Below, piece after piece: positions 1 to 13,100 of a stretch of DNA of 64,000 nucleotides. Origin of the DNA: Physcia stellaris (Eukaryota; Ascomycota; Lecanoromycetes; Caliciales; Physciaceae); contig JABSSW010000029.1 of NCBI GenBank assembly GCA_018902385.1, positions 434,001 through 498,000 on the forward strand. The letters are read 5' to 3'. Every line of letters begins with the position of its first letter. Position 1 is the stretch's first letter. Position numbers and translations under genes: made by a program. The notes beneath the pieces are model-generated. The model saw only the letters and a program-made list of their open reading frames with translations. It searched no databases and was not told where the DNA came from.

Positions 1-2
1 TT

Positions 3-887
3 TTACCATGAGATAATGCCGATCAGTGCGGTCAATGATCCTTCTAGCGCAAAAAGCCATTGCCACCCAGCCAAGCCCTGATGACCACGAAGGTGCAGGA
101 TACCGTAGGCAAGGAAGGCACCGATGATATATGTACAGCCATAAGCCCCCCAAAAGAAACTAAGGCGAATGGGGAGCTCTTTGCTCTTATAGAAATAGCT
201 GAGATACAAGATGACATCCGGGATAAATCCCCCTTCGATGATGCCCAGTAAAGATCTAGTAAGGAAGAACGTCGCCCGGCCAGTAAGGCGGGACTGACAG
301 CAGGCGACGATGCTCCATGATACCATCTGAATGGGTATCCAGTTGTCGGGTCCAAGCTTCTTACTGATCAACTGAGACGGGAGCTCGGCGGCCAAAAAGG
401 AGACATAAAATATCGTTTGTCCGGTATTGTAGTCATTGGTGTTCATGCCCAGGTCTTTCAAAAAAGTGTCTGATAGCGCTTGAGATATATTGGTTCGGTC
501 TAACTGCAGTGCGAAAAACATCAGACAGCAATACGCACAAACACGGACGTCGAGCCTTCTAATCAGTGCGCTTTCTTCTGCCGTGGACCATGTCGCCTTC
601 GGGTCATATCGATGTCGGCCCTCGTAGCTGTCGATGGGTACGTAGAATTTGTCGAGACTGACGTCATCACTATTTCGCACGAATCCAGGCTTGATACTCT
701 CATCAATGGCTTCCTCATCGCTGTTATGAGTATAATGCGCCTGAGATCGTGCAAAGGACGAGGCCTCATTCTTGGATCGTGATTTCAGTCGGGAGAACAT
801 TGTGGACAATCTGGATTTTGCAACTGTCCCTTCCGTCAGATTTTCATAATTGCCATCGTCTGCGCTGCTAGTTGTATGATGCATCAT
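3..887 (-). CDS. MFS anion:cation symporter (Dal5/allantoate permease type), N-terminal part
   Basis: Likely a plasma-membrane proton-coupled uptake transporter for an organic acid or small nitrogen compound. The visible 294 residues start with a Ser-rich, polar cytoplasmic tail of about 110 residues, then the stretch LDRTNISQA typical of the Dal5/Tna1 branch of the major facilitator superfamily (after TM1), further membrane segments, and the TM4-5 motif RSLLGIIEGGFIPD. The frame is open to the window edge, so the C-terminal half lies to the left of base 1 and cannot be judged. No intron is needed in the visible part. Start chosen at the first ATG, 887. The substrate cannot be told from sequence. 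The family is certain; the finer class is inferred from the LDRTN and RxLLGxxEGGxxP motifs. Confidence 0.88.
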   Translation of the reverse strand: MMHHTTSSADDGNYENLTEGTVAKSRLSTMFSRLKSRSKNEASSFARSQAHYTHNSDEEAIDESIKPGFVRNSDDVSLDKFYVPIDSYEGRHRYDPKATWSTAEESALIRRLDVRVCAYCCLMFFALQLDRTNISQALSDTFLKDLGMNTNDYNTGQTIFYVSFLAAELPSQLISKKLGPDNWIPIQMVSWSIVACCQSRLTGRATFFLTRSLLGIIEGGFIPDVILYLSYFYKSKELPIRLSFFWGAYGCTYIIGAFLAYGILHLRGHQGLAGWQWLFALEGSLTALIGIISW

Positions 888-1480
888 ATGGTGTGATGTC
901 GTGAAGAAGTCATAGAGACGGTGAAAACATCACAGTATGAGATCTTTTAGAACGCATAGGAAAAGTACCGACGACTGTTATTCGAATGACCTACAGTAAT
1001 CTCGACAACTTGCACCTTTCAATCCATCAGACCGGACTTATCTCCGTTTCTGATAGTCATCCATACACTTACCAAGGCTGGAAGGTAAAGATCCTAGGGT
1101 TGCTTCGGCGTTGAGCCGCTCGGAATGTTTCGAGGCATACATGGCCAGTAGCGACAATGTCGCAATATCCTTAGCGTTCGTGAATAGGACGAGATTAGAA
1201 ATCGATGGTGTGATAGATGAAGATTATTCCGAATTGTCGGAACTGCGAACGATGTGTTGCCTTGATGACGAGCCTTGCCCCTCAATTGCGTGATGGCAGG
1301 CATTGTACATTATCCCGCACCTCCAACTGCAAATGGATGCCACAACAACCAATTATCGTCGCCAGAGAGGATTCTCTACATTCGCCCTGCCTCAACCGCT
1401 TCAACGGCCTTGAAGATCTGCATGGCGTGGAAAGTATTGTATTGGTCGATTTATAGCCCTTAGTGGTGTGATCCGACGGA
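888..1480. other. Divergent intergenic region
   Basis: Non-coding space between the divergently transcribed MFS transporter and TauD-like dioxygenase. Short ORFs on both strands show no recognisable family. It probably holds both promoters. Confidence 0.6.
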
Positions 1481-1488
1481 ATATAAGC
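1481..1488 (+). promoter_or_regulatory. TATA-like element of the dioxygenase gene
   Basis: ATATAAGC lies about 60 bases before the ATG at 1545, at a sensible distance for a fungal core promoter. Assigned by position and motif only. Confidence 0.35.
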
Positions 1489-1544
1489 AACGGTTGAGAG
1501 CTCTGTCATACCCCAGTCCCCCATTTTTTTAATCGCATCCCATT

Positions 1545-2842
1545 ATGGCTACCACCGAAACCTCAACCATACTTGCTTCACCAGCTCCCCCGACTATAGC
1601 AGTTGTCAAGACTTTTGGCAACTACAAAGAGCAGGCTTCCGGAGCCAAGGCGTATAATCAGAAATTGGAGGAAGAAGGAGATGCTGAACACCCCAAAGCA
1701 AAGGTAGTTGGTCGGCTGAGAGATAAAAAGAAGAAGTTGGCTGACCCATGCGCTCAGCATACTGAGTACCTTCCAACATGGAACCCAGACGAGAAATACC
1801 CACCTTTGGAGCTATTCACACATACGGAACATGGAATCGAAGCAGATAAGGCTTTTCCAGATTTACTCGGTCCATCAGTAGACCGGGAAGATCTCACACC
1901 CACGATCGGCACCATACTGTCTGGCGTTCAGCTCAGTAGCTTGTCAAAAGAGGGAAAAGATCAGCTAGCCCTGTTCGCAGCTCAACGCAAGGTTTTGGTT
2001 TTCCGAGACCAAGACTTTGCTGATTTGCCCATCGATAAAGCATTGGAGTATGGTGGATACTTTGGACGTCACCACATCCATCCCGCAAGTGGCGCACCTA
2101 AGGGGTATCCTGAGATACATCTCGTGCACCGTGGAGCAGACGATCGGTCTGGGGAGACCCTTCTCGAGACACGCACATCGACGGTGGCGTGGCATAGTGA
2201 TGTGACATATGAGAAGCAGCCGCCTGGCACAACTTTCTTGTATATCCTCGACAAGCCAAACACTGGAGGGGATACGCTGTTTGTGAACATGGTCGAAGCT
2301 TACCGACGCCTGAGTCCTGGCTTCCGCGAGAGGCTACACGGGCTCAAAGCTTTACATTCCGGGATCGAGCAAGCCGATTCAGCCAGAGCTAGAGAATCTG
2401 TTGTGCGGCGGGAGCCCGTGACGAGCATCCATCCATTGGTTAGGACTCATCCAGCAACAGGAGAGAAGGCGCTGTTCGTGAATCCACAGTGTAAGCATAT
2501 CCTGTTCGGTTGAAGAGCAGCATCACTATTCTGACTTTCGCCAGTCACCCGTCATATCATTGGCTACAAAAGAGAAGAAAGCGACAACTTACTGAAGTTC
2601 CTTTACGACCACATAGCTTTCGGAGCAGACTTCCAAGCGAGAGTCAAGTGGGCCGAGAAATCAGTCGTCGTCTGGGATGTAAGTTGGCCTCGATGCTCAA
2701 CCATTGGAAATGTTGACAAGCATAGAATCGTGTGACTGGCCACTCGGCCATCCTGGATTGGGCCACCGGCCAGCGCCGGCATCTTGCTCGCATCACACCC
2801 CAAGCGGAGGAACCGTATGAGACGCCTTTTGAAGGCCAGTAG
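1545..2842 (+). CDS. TauD/TfdA family Fe(II)/2-oxoglutarate dioxygenase
   Basis: Predicted cytosolic non-haem iron, 2-oxoglutarate-dependent dioxygenase of the taurine/alkylsulfonate dioxygenase class, which in fungi commonly releases sulfite from sulfonates. Three exons: 1545-2490, 2545-2678, 2726-2842; introns of 54 and 47 bases with clean GT..AG ends. Spliced length is 398 residues, usual for fungal TauD-like proteins. The iron-binding H-x-D is in VAWHSDVTYE, the distal His in NRVTGHSAILDW, and the nearby downstream Arg of the 2-oxoglutarate site is present in the same exon. VLVFRDQDF is the conserved early strand. Joining the exons restores the C-terminal catalytic block, which the first exon alone lacks. 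The neighbouring MFS gene could supply a substrate, but that is only a guess from proximity. Substrate not determined. Confidence 0.9.
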
Positions 2843-4500
2843 ATCCATGATGGATGGTTAGGCTTTTGTTGCGTCGTCCTGGGATCTGGTAGGCTTGCGC
2901 TTCCAGTACCATCCTCAGAGCTGGCCGAAAAGGAGAAGCCCTATCTCAAGCCATGTGTAACTGAGGGTCGCCATATAGCGCTGCACCTTTAGACTTACTG
3001 TCGGCATCTGATAGAGACAGAAATTATCTTCATCTCAATTTGTACGCTCAGTACTGCGGAATGTGAACGAAATCATGGGGCGCTTTGATGTCATTAAACG
3101 TGCCATACGTTCAAAGCAGGCCGGTACAGAAAGCATAGTCTAGCTTGGTTGAACTGGAGGCTGGACAAGGTTCAATCGTGCAAAGTGGACATAGGGCCTG
3201 CGGAGGTCCCTGTCCCCTTCGAGACCACCTCTAGGCCACTTCATCATAGGGTTACCCTACTCACTACCCCCGCACAATATTCTTGTGAAAGGTCCAGGCC
3301 CGTATCTCAGGCGACGTCTATCTGGTTGACGCTTACGGATTTGCGTCGAACTGCAGGACGGGAAAAACTTTCAAGTTGGTTAGAATGGTGACGCGTCAAC
3401 TTGGGCTAAGGGATTCACTAGGCTGAGGTAGTACTAGCTCGAGGATCGGTTCTTGGCATTTGAACATCTTCATGCGATCAAACGTTTTGAATCCGCCCGC
3501 AACCTCTCGTCGAAGGCATCGCCATCGACATCGCCCAGATCATGAGGAATCAAAACCGAGCTCCGCCTTTTTCCTTCAGGCAGGGCCATACTTTGCCATT
3601 ATCTCTCAAAGACACAATTAAGGGGGAAAAAATGAAATGAAAATTGTCGAAAAATGAATTGGAAAATTGAATTAAATACGAACAAGATCGGCAAGCTTCG
3701 TATTCGCAGTGACGATCTCAAAGAGCTTACGAAGATCAACCTCACACCTTCATCTCGGTAATCTCCATAGCATCACCACCGCGAGCGAGAGCAATGGATT
3801 CCCTCAGAGAGAGAGCACGATTTCCAACAAGGCAAAGCGTAGGATTTATCCCTCGTCATGCAACAGCCGTATACTGAAGCGTATCGAATCAGACATGCCT
3901 TAATATAAACGACTGGGCGACCGGAAATGGCTTTGTAGTCCGGGACCGGGTCACCCGCGCGATTGCATCGTCTCTGGCGGTTATCTTGTCTTCTAGTGCA
4001 GCGTTTTAGGCGCCAATTTGAGTCCATACTGCCAATCTTGGACGGGCTGAGCCTGTTAGCGCCTATCTAGCTATATCTCGCAAGGTCCGGTGACCGCCAA
4101 GAGCCTCATATCCAGTACGTATCCAGCGCATATCCCTTATTACGGGCCTTTCAGCTTCCTGCAGCTAGTATTCCACCACTTACCCTATGCGAATTGGTTT
4201 GAGGCGTCAGTGCGACGATCTTGACTCCTATTCCTATTGGCCATGGGGCATGGTCATAGCAACAAGCAACGCGGTGTGAACTGTTGCCGCTCTTGACGCC
4301 AGCAGGCAACAAGGTTTCGCAATTTCAAACCCAATACGCTGTGACCGCCATCTGTTATCAAATCCTGTACGGAACGTATTGCGAAGGATCTCGAAAAGAA
4401 TTCGAGGTTCCCTGGTAACCATTCCAACACACCTTGACTTGAAGCCATTACCCTGCTAGAAATCCCCTCAAAGTTGTCTGTACGTTGTCGAGATCTCTAA
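2843..4500. other. Intergenic, no gene seen
   Basis: About 1.7 kb with only short open frames of no recognisable family. Around 3600-3700 there is an A-rich stretch. I see no repeats or RNA genes. Confidence 0.5.
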
Positions 4501-5499
4501 ATGGCACCTTATCATCAGTACAAGGAGTTTGCGATTGATAAATTGGCTCCACCAAGCCCCATGTCGGCGCCTGTTCAAGTTCTCGTCTTGGGGCTCTCGC
4601 GGACTGGAACTTTCTGTATGCCCACTGCGACTCATGCATGTCCGACCATACTAAAACTACAAACCAGCTATGTGCGACGCCCTGGAGAAGCTTGGCTACA
4701 AATCATACCACATGAAAGAGGCGTTTGCCAACTTCGGGAGGAATCACATGTATTATTGGCGAGAAGCACTGAGCAGTAAATATGAGGGGCGAGGGCGAAC
4801 ATATGGGAAGGCAGAGTTTGAGAAACTGCTGCAAGGATACACCGTCGGTTCTCTTTGCTTTGCTAAATGCGCGCCTGTTCTCATATCTGACGAAGGATCC
4901 ATTCTAGGCGGTTACAGATGCCCCCTGTGTCATATTCTCCGACGAATTACTGTCCGCATACCCGAACGCGAAAGTCGTTCTCACGAATCGCGGAGTAGAT
5001 TCATGGCTCCGATCAATGGATGCGTCCTACTACAGAATCCTCAGCTGGCGATATTGGCACATTCTTGCACTGGCTGATCGAGTACGCGTTTCCCTGTCAC
5101 CAACGAGTCTTCTCAGCTAACAGTATCGTAGACGATGATAGGCCCTTACACTCAGATACTCACGCTCATCTTATCCTTCTGGACCCAAGGCAAACCTTAC
5201 GATCGGGCAGCCTTGCGCGAAGGTTTTTCGCCCACTATGACCACATCCGCTCCGTCGTGCCGCCATCTAATCTTCTAGAATTTAGTTTTGAGGATGGGTG
5301 GGGGCCGTTGTGCAAGTTCCTCGACAAAGACATACCAGCGGAACCCTATCCTCGGTCGAATGAGGGCTCTAATACCGCTGATCTGCACTGGTGGGCGATG
5401 CCTGTTCGCACAGTGTATGTCTTGGGAAAAGCGATGGCGTTTCTAATACCTGTAGCAGCTCTGCTGGCCGCCGTTTGTTGGGCCAAAATTAGACAGTGA
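4501..5499 (+). pseudogene. Sulfotransferase-like P-loop protein (Sulfotransfer_4 type), frame broken by one base
   Basis: A fungal member of the P-loop sulfotransferase-like family. Exons read as 4501-4615, 4668-4843, 4908-5081 and 5132-5499; introns of 52, 64 and 50 bases. Splicing gives the P-loop region LGLSRTGTFSM, then EKLGYKSYHM, RNHMYYWREAL, VVLTNRGVDSWLRSM and SNLLEFSFEDGWGPLC, all family landmarks, and a C-terminal hydrophobic segment near residues 255-275. The spliced length is 833 bases, one short of a multiple of three. Within exon 4 the family-like frame (TMIGPYTQILTLI...) changes to another family-like frame (FFAHYDHIRSV) at a run of five T at 5224-5228; six would keep the frame. 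It may be a true lesion or a homopolymer sequencing error; the rest looks well preserved. The biochemical reaction of this family is poorly defined. Confidence 0.8.
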
Positions 5500-6184
5500 G
5501 ACCGATGTGACAGCGCCGCGCATTTAGCTTGGCACCAGCTTTACACCTGGCAATTGCTATGAAAATTACACGAAGCGCGTAAAAGCATCGCATGTCGAAA
5601 TTTCAAGCGTTTTACGGTACGTGAAATCATAATGTCTTAGTTCATTCACGAGGTATGCTCGTTCGATCCATGAAATATGCCATGTATCGAATAATGATCG
5701 AGTCGATGTGAGGCTGCGCATGCATATGCACTTATGCGGCTAATGTTTCGTGGTCTCTTGTATCTAGAGACCTGTTTCAGCTACCTACCACCTTGCCCCC
5801 CTTCATCTCAGATGAAACTGGTTGTGGCGTCGTACCCACAGTGTTATCTGTCCTTGAATCGTGAAATCGCATCCTGGGCCCTGGTTTCTGAGTATGGCGT
5901 TCTCCGCGGACAGCCGTACACCAAGATCCTTGGACCGGGGATGCGACCAAATAAGTATGTGCGCCACTCCTATCTTCGCAAGGTTACCCACAATTCTGGG
6001 CGCCAAGAAGCCAGGCCCACATCAAGCCTTCCGAGGCCACTCAAGGAAGGTGAGACGTAAGCTAGATATTGCAAGCACGAAGTGCTGATTGACTTGTACC
6101 TTCCCCGCGGCCTCTCCCTTCGACGCTGTACCACGTGACTTTCTGCATTAGATAGCTTTCGCTTCCGCCCTAGCGTTCAAGTAT
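5500..6184. other. Intergenic, no gene seen
   Basis: About 0.7 kb between the sulfotransferase-like gene and the glycosyltransferase-like gene. It contains open frames of up to 108 codons (5734-6060) without signal peptide or known motif; I do not call them. Confidence 0.5.
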
Positions 6185-7771
6185 ATGGTGTACGAAGCTC
6201 ATCATTGTATCATGCCTGGGAATGTAGCGGAAACATCCAGGCTCGGAAGAGTTCTTGCGGTCACGGACCCTGCAAACAAGACAAACACAGGTATGATGTT
6301 CTACAAATTCGTTTGGCTGGTTTTCTAATCGCATTGGGTTCTCGCAGCCTCCGTTCTTTCTATTTGCCGCATACTGCATCTGAAAGGTTATGATATTCAC
6401 ACCATCTTCCTGGTGGCTGATGGAGGAATTATACTTCCGCATAATGCCTCCGGAGACACCGTTCACACCGTATCAAGCAGGTCTCAGACACAGCTCAGGG
6501 TATCTTCTGGATCCAAGAATCACCCTGACTCCGCGGCTTTGCATCCAGTCGGTAGACCACTCCCAGAAAGACAAATTACAGGCTGGCAGGGATATTTAAC
6601 CAGCGAATACTTATCCAGCGACCCTGTTCAGCTGAGAACGACGGGCGACGGAAATCAAATTGACTTTGCCATTGTCGACTGCCAAAATGAACATGCAACT
6701 GAAATGTTGAGTGAGATAGGTATTGATTTCGCAGCAATATGGTCCCCAGTGCTACCATTGCAAGTACCACCTTCAAGTGTGCGCACTGCCTATTGGAAAA
6801 CCGGATGGGATTACTTGCAGCGTCGTCTTGATAGTATCCTCCTTTCTACGGGTCTGGTACACGTCTCAAGAGAGGATCTCAGTCCGGACGGGAGCATACT
6901 GGGTGACAAGGTCACCACCCTGCCGGGCGAACCTCCAGCCATACCAATCTACAGCTCCTATGTCAGTATTGAGAAACACACCGCGTCGTCTGGAAAGATC
7001 GTCTCGTCCGCGGAAGTGATAAGCCCGCAGGAAAGGAAGACATGCCAATCGCTCCCAAACACGCTGAGATCTTTTCTGGATGCTCACGGGAGAGTCTTTT
7101 ATATTGCCCTCGACCACCGCGCCGGTATCTCTCAGTTCGACGCCCAGCAGATTTTAGAAGGCTGCATCTTAGCGTTGGAGGAACAATCTATCGACGCAGT
7201 TCTCTGGATCACTGGAACGCTACCAAGAAACACTTTTTGGGACGCTTATGACAGGTTGGTGGACAATCGAGACCCGCACTGGAAGTTCAACCCTGAAGGA
7301 TCCGAAGCAGCGATCCTTGCCCATTCAGCAGTTCGCTTGTTCTTTTCAATGTGTGACGAATCATCTCTAGTACATGCTGCCTGTCATGGAGTACCCGTCC
7401 TTGCCCTTGATAGAGACCACGAGCACAACGCAAGATATATCGAGAGATTAGGCATAGCCCTAGTCATTTCACCTGAAAGACTGAATGCCCAATTGATACG
7501 CGATTGTCTTAGGGAGATAAGTCTGGATATGTATGGATCCTTCCATATGAGACTTGCATACGTACAGAGAATGGTTACGGGGAATGGTGAAAGGACACAG
7601 GCTGTCGCGACAGAAATCGACGCTGTGATTGGCGCACGCAAGACCGAAAACGGGAGCAAGGTTGATGTAATGCCGAGCTTTTCATCGGAAAAACTGACAG
7701 TTTTATCAGACAAGAGGACTCTCACGACAACGAATCCTCCTGAAGTCTCAGTCACCACAAAATTGAATTGA
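6185..7771 (+). CDS. UDP-glycosyltransferase-like protein (GT1, GT-B fold), divergent
   Basis: Two exons, 6185-6290 and 6348-7771, with a 57-base intron carrying a CTAAT branch site; 509 residues. The start is the first ATG after an in-frame stop at 6149. The C-terminal half looks like the nucleotide-sugar-binding domain of GT1 enzymes: HSAVRLFFSMCDESSLVHAACHGVPVLALDRDHEHNA follows the usual H..V..F.SH.G..S..E....GVP pattern with the acceptor-side block shortened. The N-terminal half after the splice, ILHLKGYDIHTIFL, resembles the beta strand after the first helix of GT-B enzymes. Several canonical positions are changed (Cys-Asp in place of His-Gly in the SHxG motif, no clear DQ pair), so activity is uncertain. 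It may be a diverged or inactive family member. No C-terminal membrane anchor is visible. Confidence 0.55.
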
Positions 7772-10190
7772 TGACGAAGGCTGACAGCCGGGGCTAGAGG
7801 GCTTTAGTGAGGCCAAAGGACCGAACCGTAATCACGCCATACTTCGACAAAACTCGAACGCACGAGAAAAGAGCACTATCTCCGCTGAAATCACACCCAC
7901 ATCTCTTACACATTCGCCGCTTTGGCGATCTCAGCACCTCTAATAATAGATAAGACAGAGAACACTAGAAAGTCGTAACCACTCGCTCTCGGCTTCGTGT
8001 CGGTCTCCTGGTCTTGCCAGGTCATAGTTCTTGGCGATGCTAGGGAACATCTCTCCCTTGCTTGGTATGCTTCTAGTTTCCTGATCATGTCCGATCAAAT
8101 GCCATCAAAATTCTTCAATTATTAAAATTTTCTCATAAAACCTTCATACCTGTTGTCCTGTCATTCCACAGCTTTTGTTCCGATTTTTAAACCCAGAAAG
8201 GGGTTGTTCTGAGGTTTGGAAAAACAAGGAGGCCGATTCCACTTCTCACCAGAGCATAGGGTATACTTAGCAAGATGATTCGCGCAACGTTGATATTCCA
8301 AGCTCGCTGTTCTGCCTACTTATACAATATGTTGCCTTTTTGTTGTTTTGGTTTTACGTCGTGTTTCGCATAGATATTCGCTGTCATGCTAAGTGAAACA
8401 GTACCGTTGCTGAAGCTTCAATCATCAAGCAGTGAGGCTAGATATTGCCTCCACTATTGCGAAGGCAACTTCGGTCATATGGAAGTCAAACCTAATATAA
8501 CTCCCATCGATGAGTCAGAATAGTTCCGGGAGAATTGCACGTAACAAGAAGAGAGATTGCCATTCGCAAGGTGGTGGTGCTGCATGAGCGACAAGCTGTA
8601 AAGCCTGTCAAGAGATATCTGGGCCCAATTACTCCTTCATCAGCGACGAATCTCCTCGACTTGCCCGACGGGGTTCTCTCGAGATTGTCGTCGTTTTCGT
8701 GCTCTATGGCCCGCGGAATCTATAAGTTCAATTTCGATGATCACGATATGCTTACTCCGGAAGCGGCTCGGCGCTGAGACAGCTTCAAGCTGACGACGGA
8801 GTTTCGCTTTTTTCTTTTCTCGATATTTTCATTCTTCAGTCTCATTGACACAAAACGAGTTCATGCGAGCTGTTATCGCCAGGATCGCGAATTTATCGTT
8901 GATTCCATGCTGACATTACAGAATTTGGCAAATGGAACCGTAAACTCGAGATTGACAACTCGCGCCGTTCAGAACACAAGTAATAAATAATCGCAAAGCC
9001 AGCTGCAGTTCCAAATCTGAAACGCCGTGATTCATGTTCTAATCATGTATACAAATCAGCAAATATGATTGCAATGAATTGATAATCGCTTTGCGAATAG
9101 GTCGCTGTCGCCGAGATGCGAGGGAGGCACTCGCAGCCCTCTACTAGCGTCACAGCGATAAGTAAGTGATTCGAACTGAATCGTGGAAGGGGAATCAGTT
9201 TTCTTCAAGTTGACTCTGTCGTGAAAGAAAGCGATGCAAGAGTGTGAGAATATTCTCGGGTGAGGGATTTAGACATCGGTGAGTAGAGGGGACTTACTCT
9301 AGCTGCAAGCCCCGAAATCTCTTGGATCTCTTCAACGTCCCATCACCCTATTTCTCTCTTCTCAACCAAGCACCGATTCATCGTCATTTCCTCCCTCCAC
9401 ACACCAGTCCCTTTTTGCTCTCCCCTCCGTCTCGCAATCCACATAGAGAAACAATTTGTCAAGGTACACACAGTGCTATCTGTCTCGTGGAATGTGATTC
9501 TGTCCATGCATGATCTATTAGACATTCATCTGGAATTCAGCTACAGAATTAGAAGAGATATGTGATATGTTGATGCTAGGGTTTTAGAGTGGATCTCCTG
9601 GCACATTCTAATCCGATACTATCGCCCTTTTGATCCTGTCTCATCCCCCTTCTTTTCTCTTCGAGATACATTGGGGTCGATTTGCTGCCGGAAGGGTTTT
9701 TAAAGGAATGTCTCCGGCTTCGAAATCTATTTCTTTGGTTGGATGGATTCTGCCAACGCAATTATATCCTGGACCTTGTGAGATGAAACATCTTTCCGAA
9801 TCGAAAAGGTCCTTGGCCCAGTTTTGATGTTGCAGTCTTCGCTGGAATAGTAGAGAAAGATACTGGAAAGCAACCCAGAGCGCCTCAGATATTGGCGATC
9901 GATGATTGTTGATATGCGAAAGATTGATGAGGAGAAGGCTTGTGCAGATTTCCTGTACAGATATTCTTCGGAACGGACAACTCGTTTTTAAATATTTTCG
10001 AGTCACAGGATTATACCTGATGTTTGACTGTATGATTTTCAAAGCAGGCAATTGAGGTGGACCAAGCTTCTGTACTATTATATGTTTGAGCGACGTGTTT
10101 TGATGCTATCTTCTACCATGCTGTAGACGAATGACTGTTGTCGATTGTACTGAAGGCAGTTGAAGCTAAGATCGTTGCGAGTTTCTGCGA
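7772..10190. other. Gene-poor intergenic stretch of 2.4 kb
   Basis: No convincing gene. The longest open frames (8535-8777 plus, 9641-10051 minus) have no start context, motif or splice partners that I recognise. Base composition is ordinary. No tRNA-like fold or repeat array noticed. Confidence 0.5.
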
Positions 10191-13100
10191 TTAGCGACGA
10201 CGTCTGTTTAAACTTCTGCAATGCTTTTGGCTGGCTGCCAGAGCATCGTCACAATTAATAGTAGACGAAGGAGGACTTGATCTGGTGAAAAGCTCCCCGT
10301 TGCCATGAGCAATCTCCTCAGTCCGAACATGGCTGAAATCTCCCCACGTATGATCCGTGCGCAAAATTAATGATCGCGAGCGTGTCAGGGCAGCTCCCCC
10401 GGAACGAAGCTTTGATCTAGAACATCGCTTCTCTGAAGCACGATACAATAACAACCATGCTCTCAGAAAATCCGGATATTCAATGTCCTTTTCTGTGACC
10501 GTTGTTGATGCATGTCTAGCTGCAACTTCCATGGCACTCTCTCCGTCAAGATTGAGAACATTAGGATCAGCCCCCATATTCAACAAACCACTTACAGTCT
10601 CCGGACGGCCAAGTGCTGCAGCCCAATGCAAAGCAGTGGATCCAGAGTTATCAACAGCGTTGACGTCTGCGCTGGCTTTTGCAATCATTCTTATTCTTTC
10701 ATTATGGTCGTCAAAGTTCTGACAAGCGTAATGTAGGGGCGTTGCACCATTTACGTCCTTTGACCCAGGATTGGCTTTGTTTTGAAGGAGAAGCCGATTT
10801 GTTTGACTGTCTGAAGCTACATGCAGCGGGGTGCACATGTTGCAATCCTTTGCTTCGATATCAGCACCAGCTTGAAGGAGGTGCTCTACAACGTGGATCT
10901 CGCCGTATCTAGCTGCAAAGTGCAGAGGAGTGCGTCCGTTACGGTCCGGAATTCTAGCATCAGCGCCTCTAGTGAGGAGTATCTCGGCAGCAATATCTCC
11001 GTATTTGTAATTTAACAAGGATAATATCGGAGTCTCACCAGCCGTATTACGTTTATTTATGTCCAATCCTAGATCCAGGAGGAGGTGGGTTGTACTTTCA
11101 ACTTGAATCCTCTTTTTGTCAAGCATTTCAGCACCATAGCCATTAATCTGAACTTCTCTAATCTTGCGGCCAATGGCGTGAAGTAACGTGTTTCCGAAAG
11201 AGTCAACACAATCGAGTGATGTTCGTAGATTAAACAATTTCTTGTTGACAGACTTTTCGCTGGATGCATAGGCCTGAAACCCCGTTGTCCCACGACTTTG
11301 GAGTTCGTCTGAGTAGCTGGTACGACGCAAAACTTCAATCAAAGCACTGAGAGCCACTGTGTTACAAGATGCTACCGCGTAATGGAGCGTGGTCTTCCCC
11401 TTATGGTCTCTATCAAGAGGCCCCAGACCCTCTTCGACTAAGTACTGCACCAACAATGGCGACGAGAGACGACCACCAGCTGCAATGTGTAACGCTGTGG
11501 CACCATTATGTGCTCGAGCCCCTATGTCGAGGCCCTTTTTTTGAAGATCTTGAAGCATACTTACAGAGCCTATACTTGCGGCAACGTGGAGCGCCGTGTC
11601 CCCGTGGAAAGTCGACCTTTCAGGGTCAACACCATGCGCTATAAGAACATTCATGATGGCTTCATTCTCATGAGAAATAGTCTCATCACGGTCCGTTAAG
11701 TAATGTAGTGTTGAGCGGCCAAGATGATCTAGAGCATTCACCCACGCGTCCTTGCACAGTGAATTGGTGACTGATTCTTTGCTGTTTGCAGCCTCAAGTA
11801 ACATCTGGATCGTCACGAGGTCAGCGTTTGCAACAGCTACTTGAAGAGTAGTGGAGTGTTTGTATCTATCTGGAAGATTGTGGTCGGGTCTTGCGGGTTT
11901 TGAAAAGATATTGGCCCCACTACTTATCAATATGCCGACAACCGCACACCAGCCACCCAACAAAGCGTCAAAAAGAGCTTCACTTTTCCAATCGAACTGC
12001 AAGGATTCGTATGGTCTAGACTTTGTCGTGTGCATACGTTCTATGGCGTCAAGTAGACTCTGGAAGATTTCTAGGTGTCTTTCCAGGAAGACCAAATGCC
12101 ATGGTGTTCGGTCATAGCCGCTCTCACCACCAGAGAGAGGGTCGGTACCGTAGCTCAACAGCAGACTAACAATTTTCAATTCGCCACGTAAGATCGCAAT
12201 GCGTAGAGGTAGGGCGAGAGAATCGGCTTCGTTAGCGCCATTGATACCCTTCTCGAGAAGCCATTGAGCAACAGCCAATCTGCGAAATCTAGTTGCTGTT
12301 AAGAGTGGCGATGGCTGATAGCTGCCTGATGAGTAAACTTTCCGAGATAGTAAAGCATTAACTCGTGGTGACTCCAATGACTGAAGGACACTTAATAGTC
12401 CATATCGACATATATAATACAGGCCGTTTTCTGGAATATCATCTATAGGCTCTCCTTCTCTCATTCGCCGGAAAAAAGGCAAATCGTCTGAATCCTTGAG
12501 TTGAATGTAGTCTTCGAAGAGATTCTCGATGCTACCAATCCAGTCCTGTAGCATCTTTGTAGGTTTGAGGCTGTTGTCAAAGAGAAATTCTTTCATAATG
12601 GTGGCTTGGGGCGATCGTGACTGCGTTAATTCAGATCTCTGAGCATGTTCAAAAAGGTATATCGTGTAGCCATGCATCGGGTCCTTCCTATGTTCCATTC
12701 TAGGCGAAAACGATTCCGTGACCAAAGACTGAGGGTCAAAGGCCTGGAAACAGCGCAGGGTTGCAAGGGTGTGTATCCGTTCAGTCGAAAAGTCAGTCGT
12801 TTCGGTTAGATACTCCTTGACGGAGAGGTGGGCCACTTGAAAGCTTTGTGTCGAAGACTGGTCATCAGTGGATACGACAACGATGAGGTTACGACAGATA
12901 TCAAGAAGACGTGATACATCAAGATCGTGATGATAGTAGCCATCGTCGTCAAGTGCTACAGCAGCCACAAACTCCTCGATGGTAAGAGCTCTCTGTGCTG
13001 CCAAAAGCCAGGAAAAGACTCTTTGTGCTATTGTAGCGGTTGAGGGTTCCGACGCTAGAATGTCCTGGTATATCATTGCATATTGCTGTTTCAACGTAGC

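Noticed and set aside
9322-10051. Short frames on both strands in the 2.4-kb gap
   Set aside because: No signal peptide, motif or splice partners.
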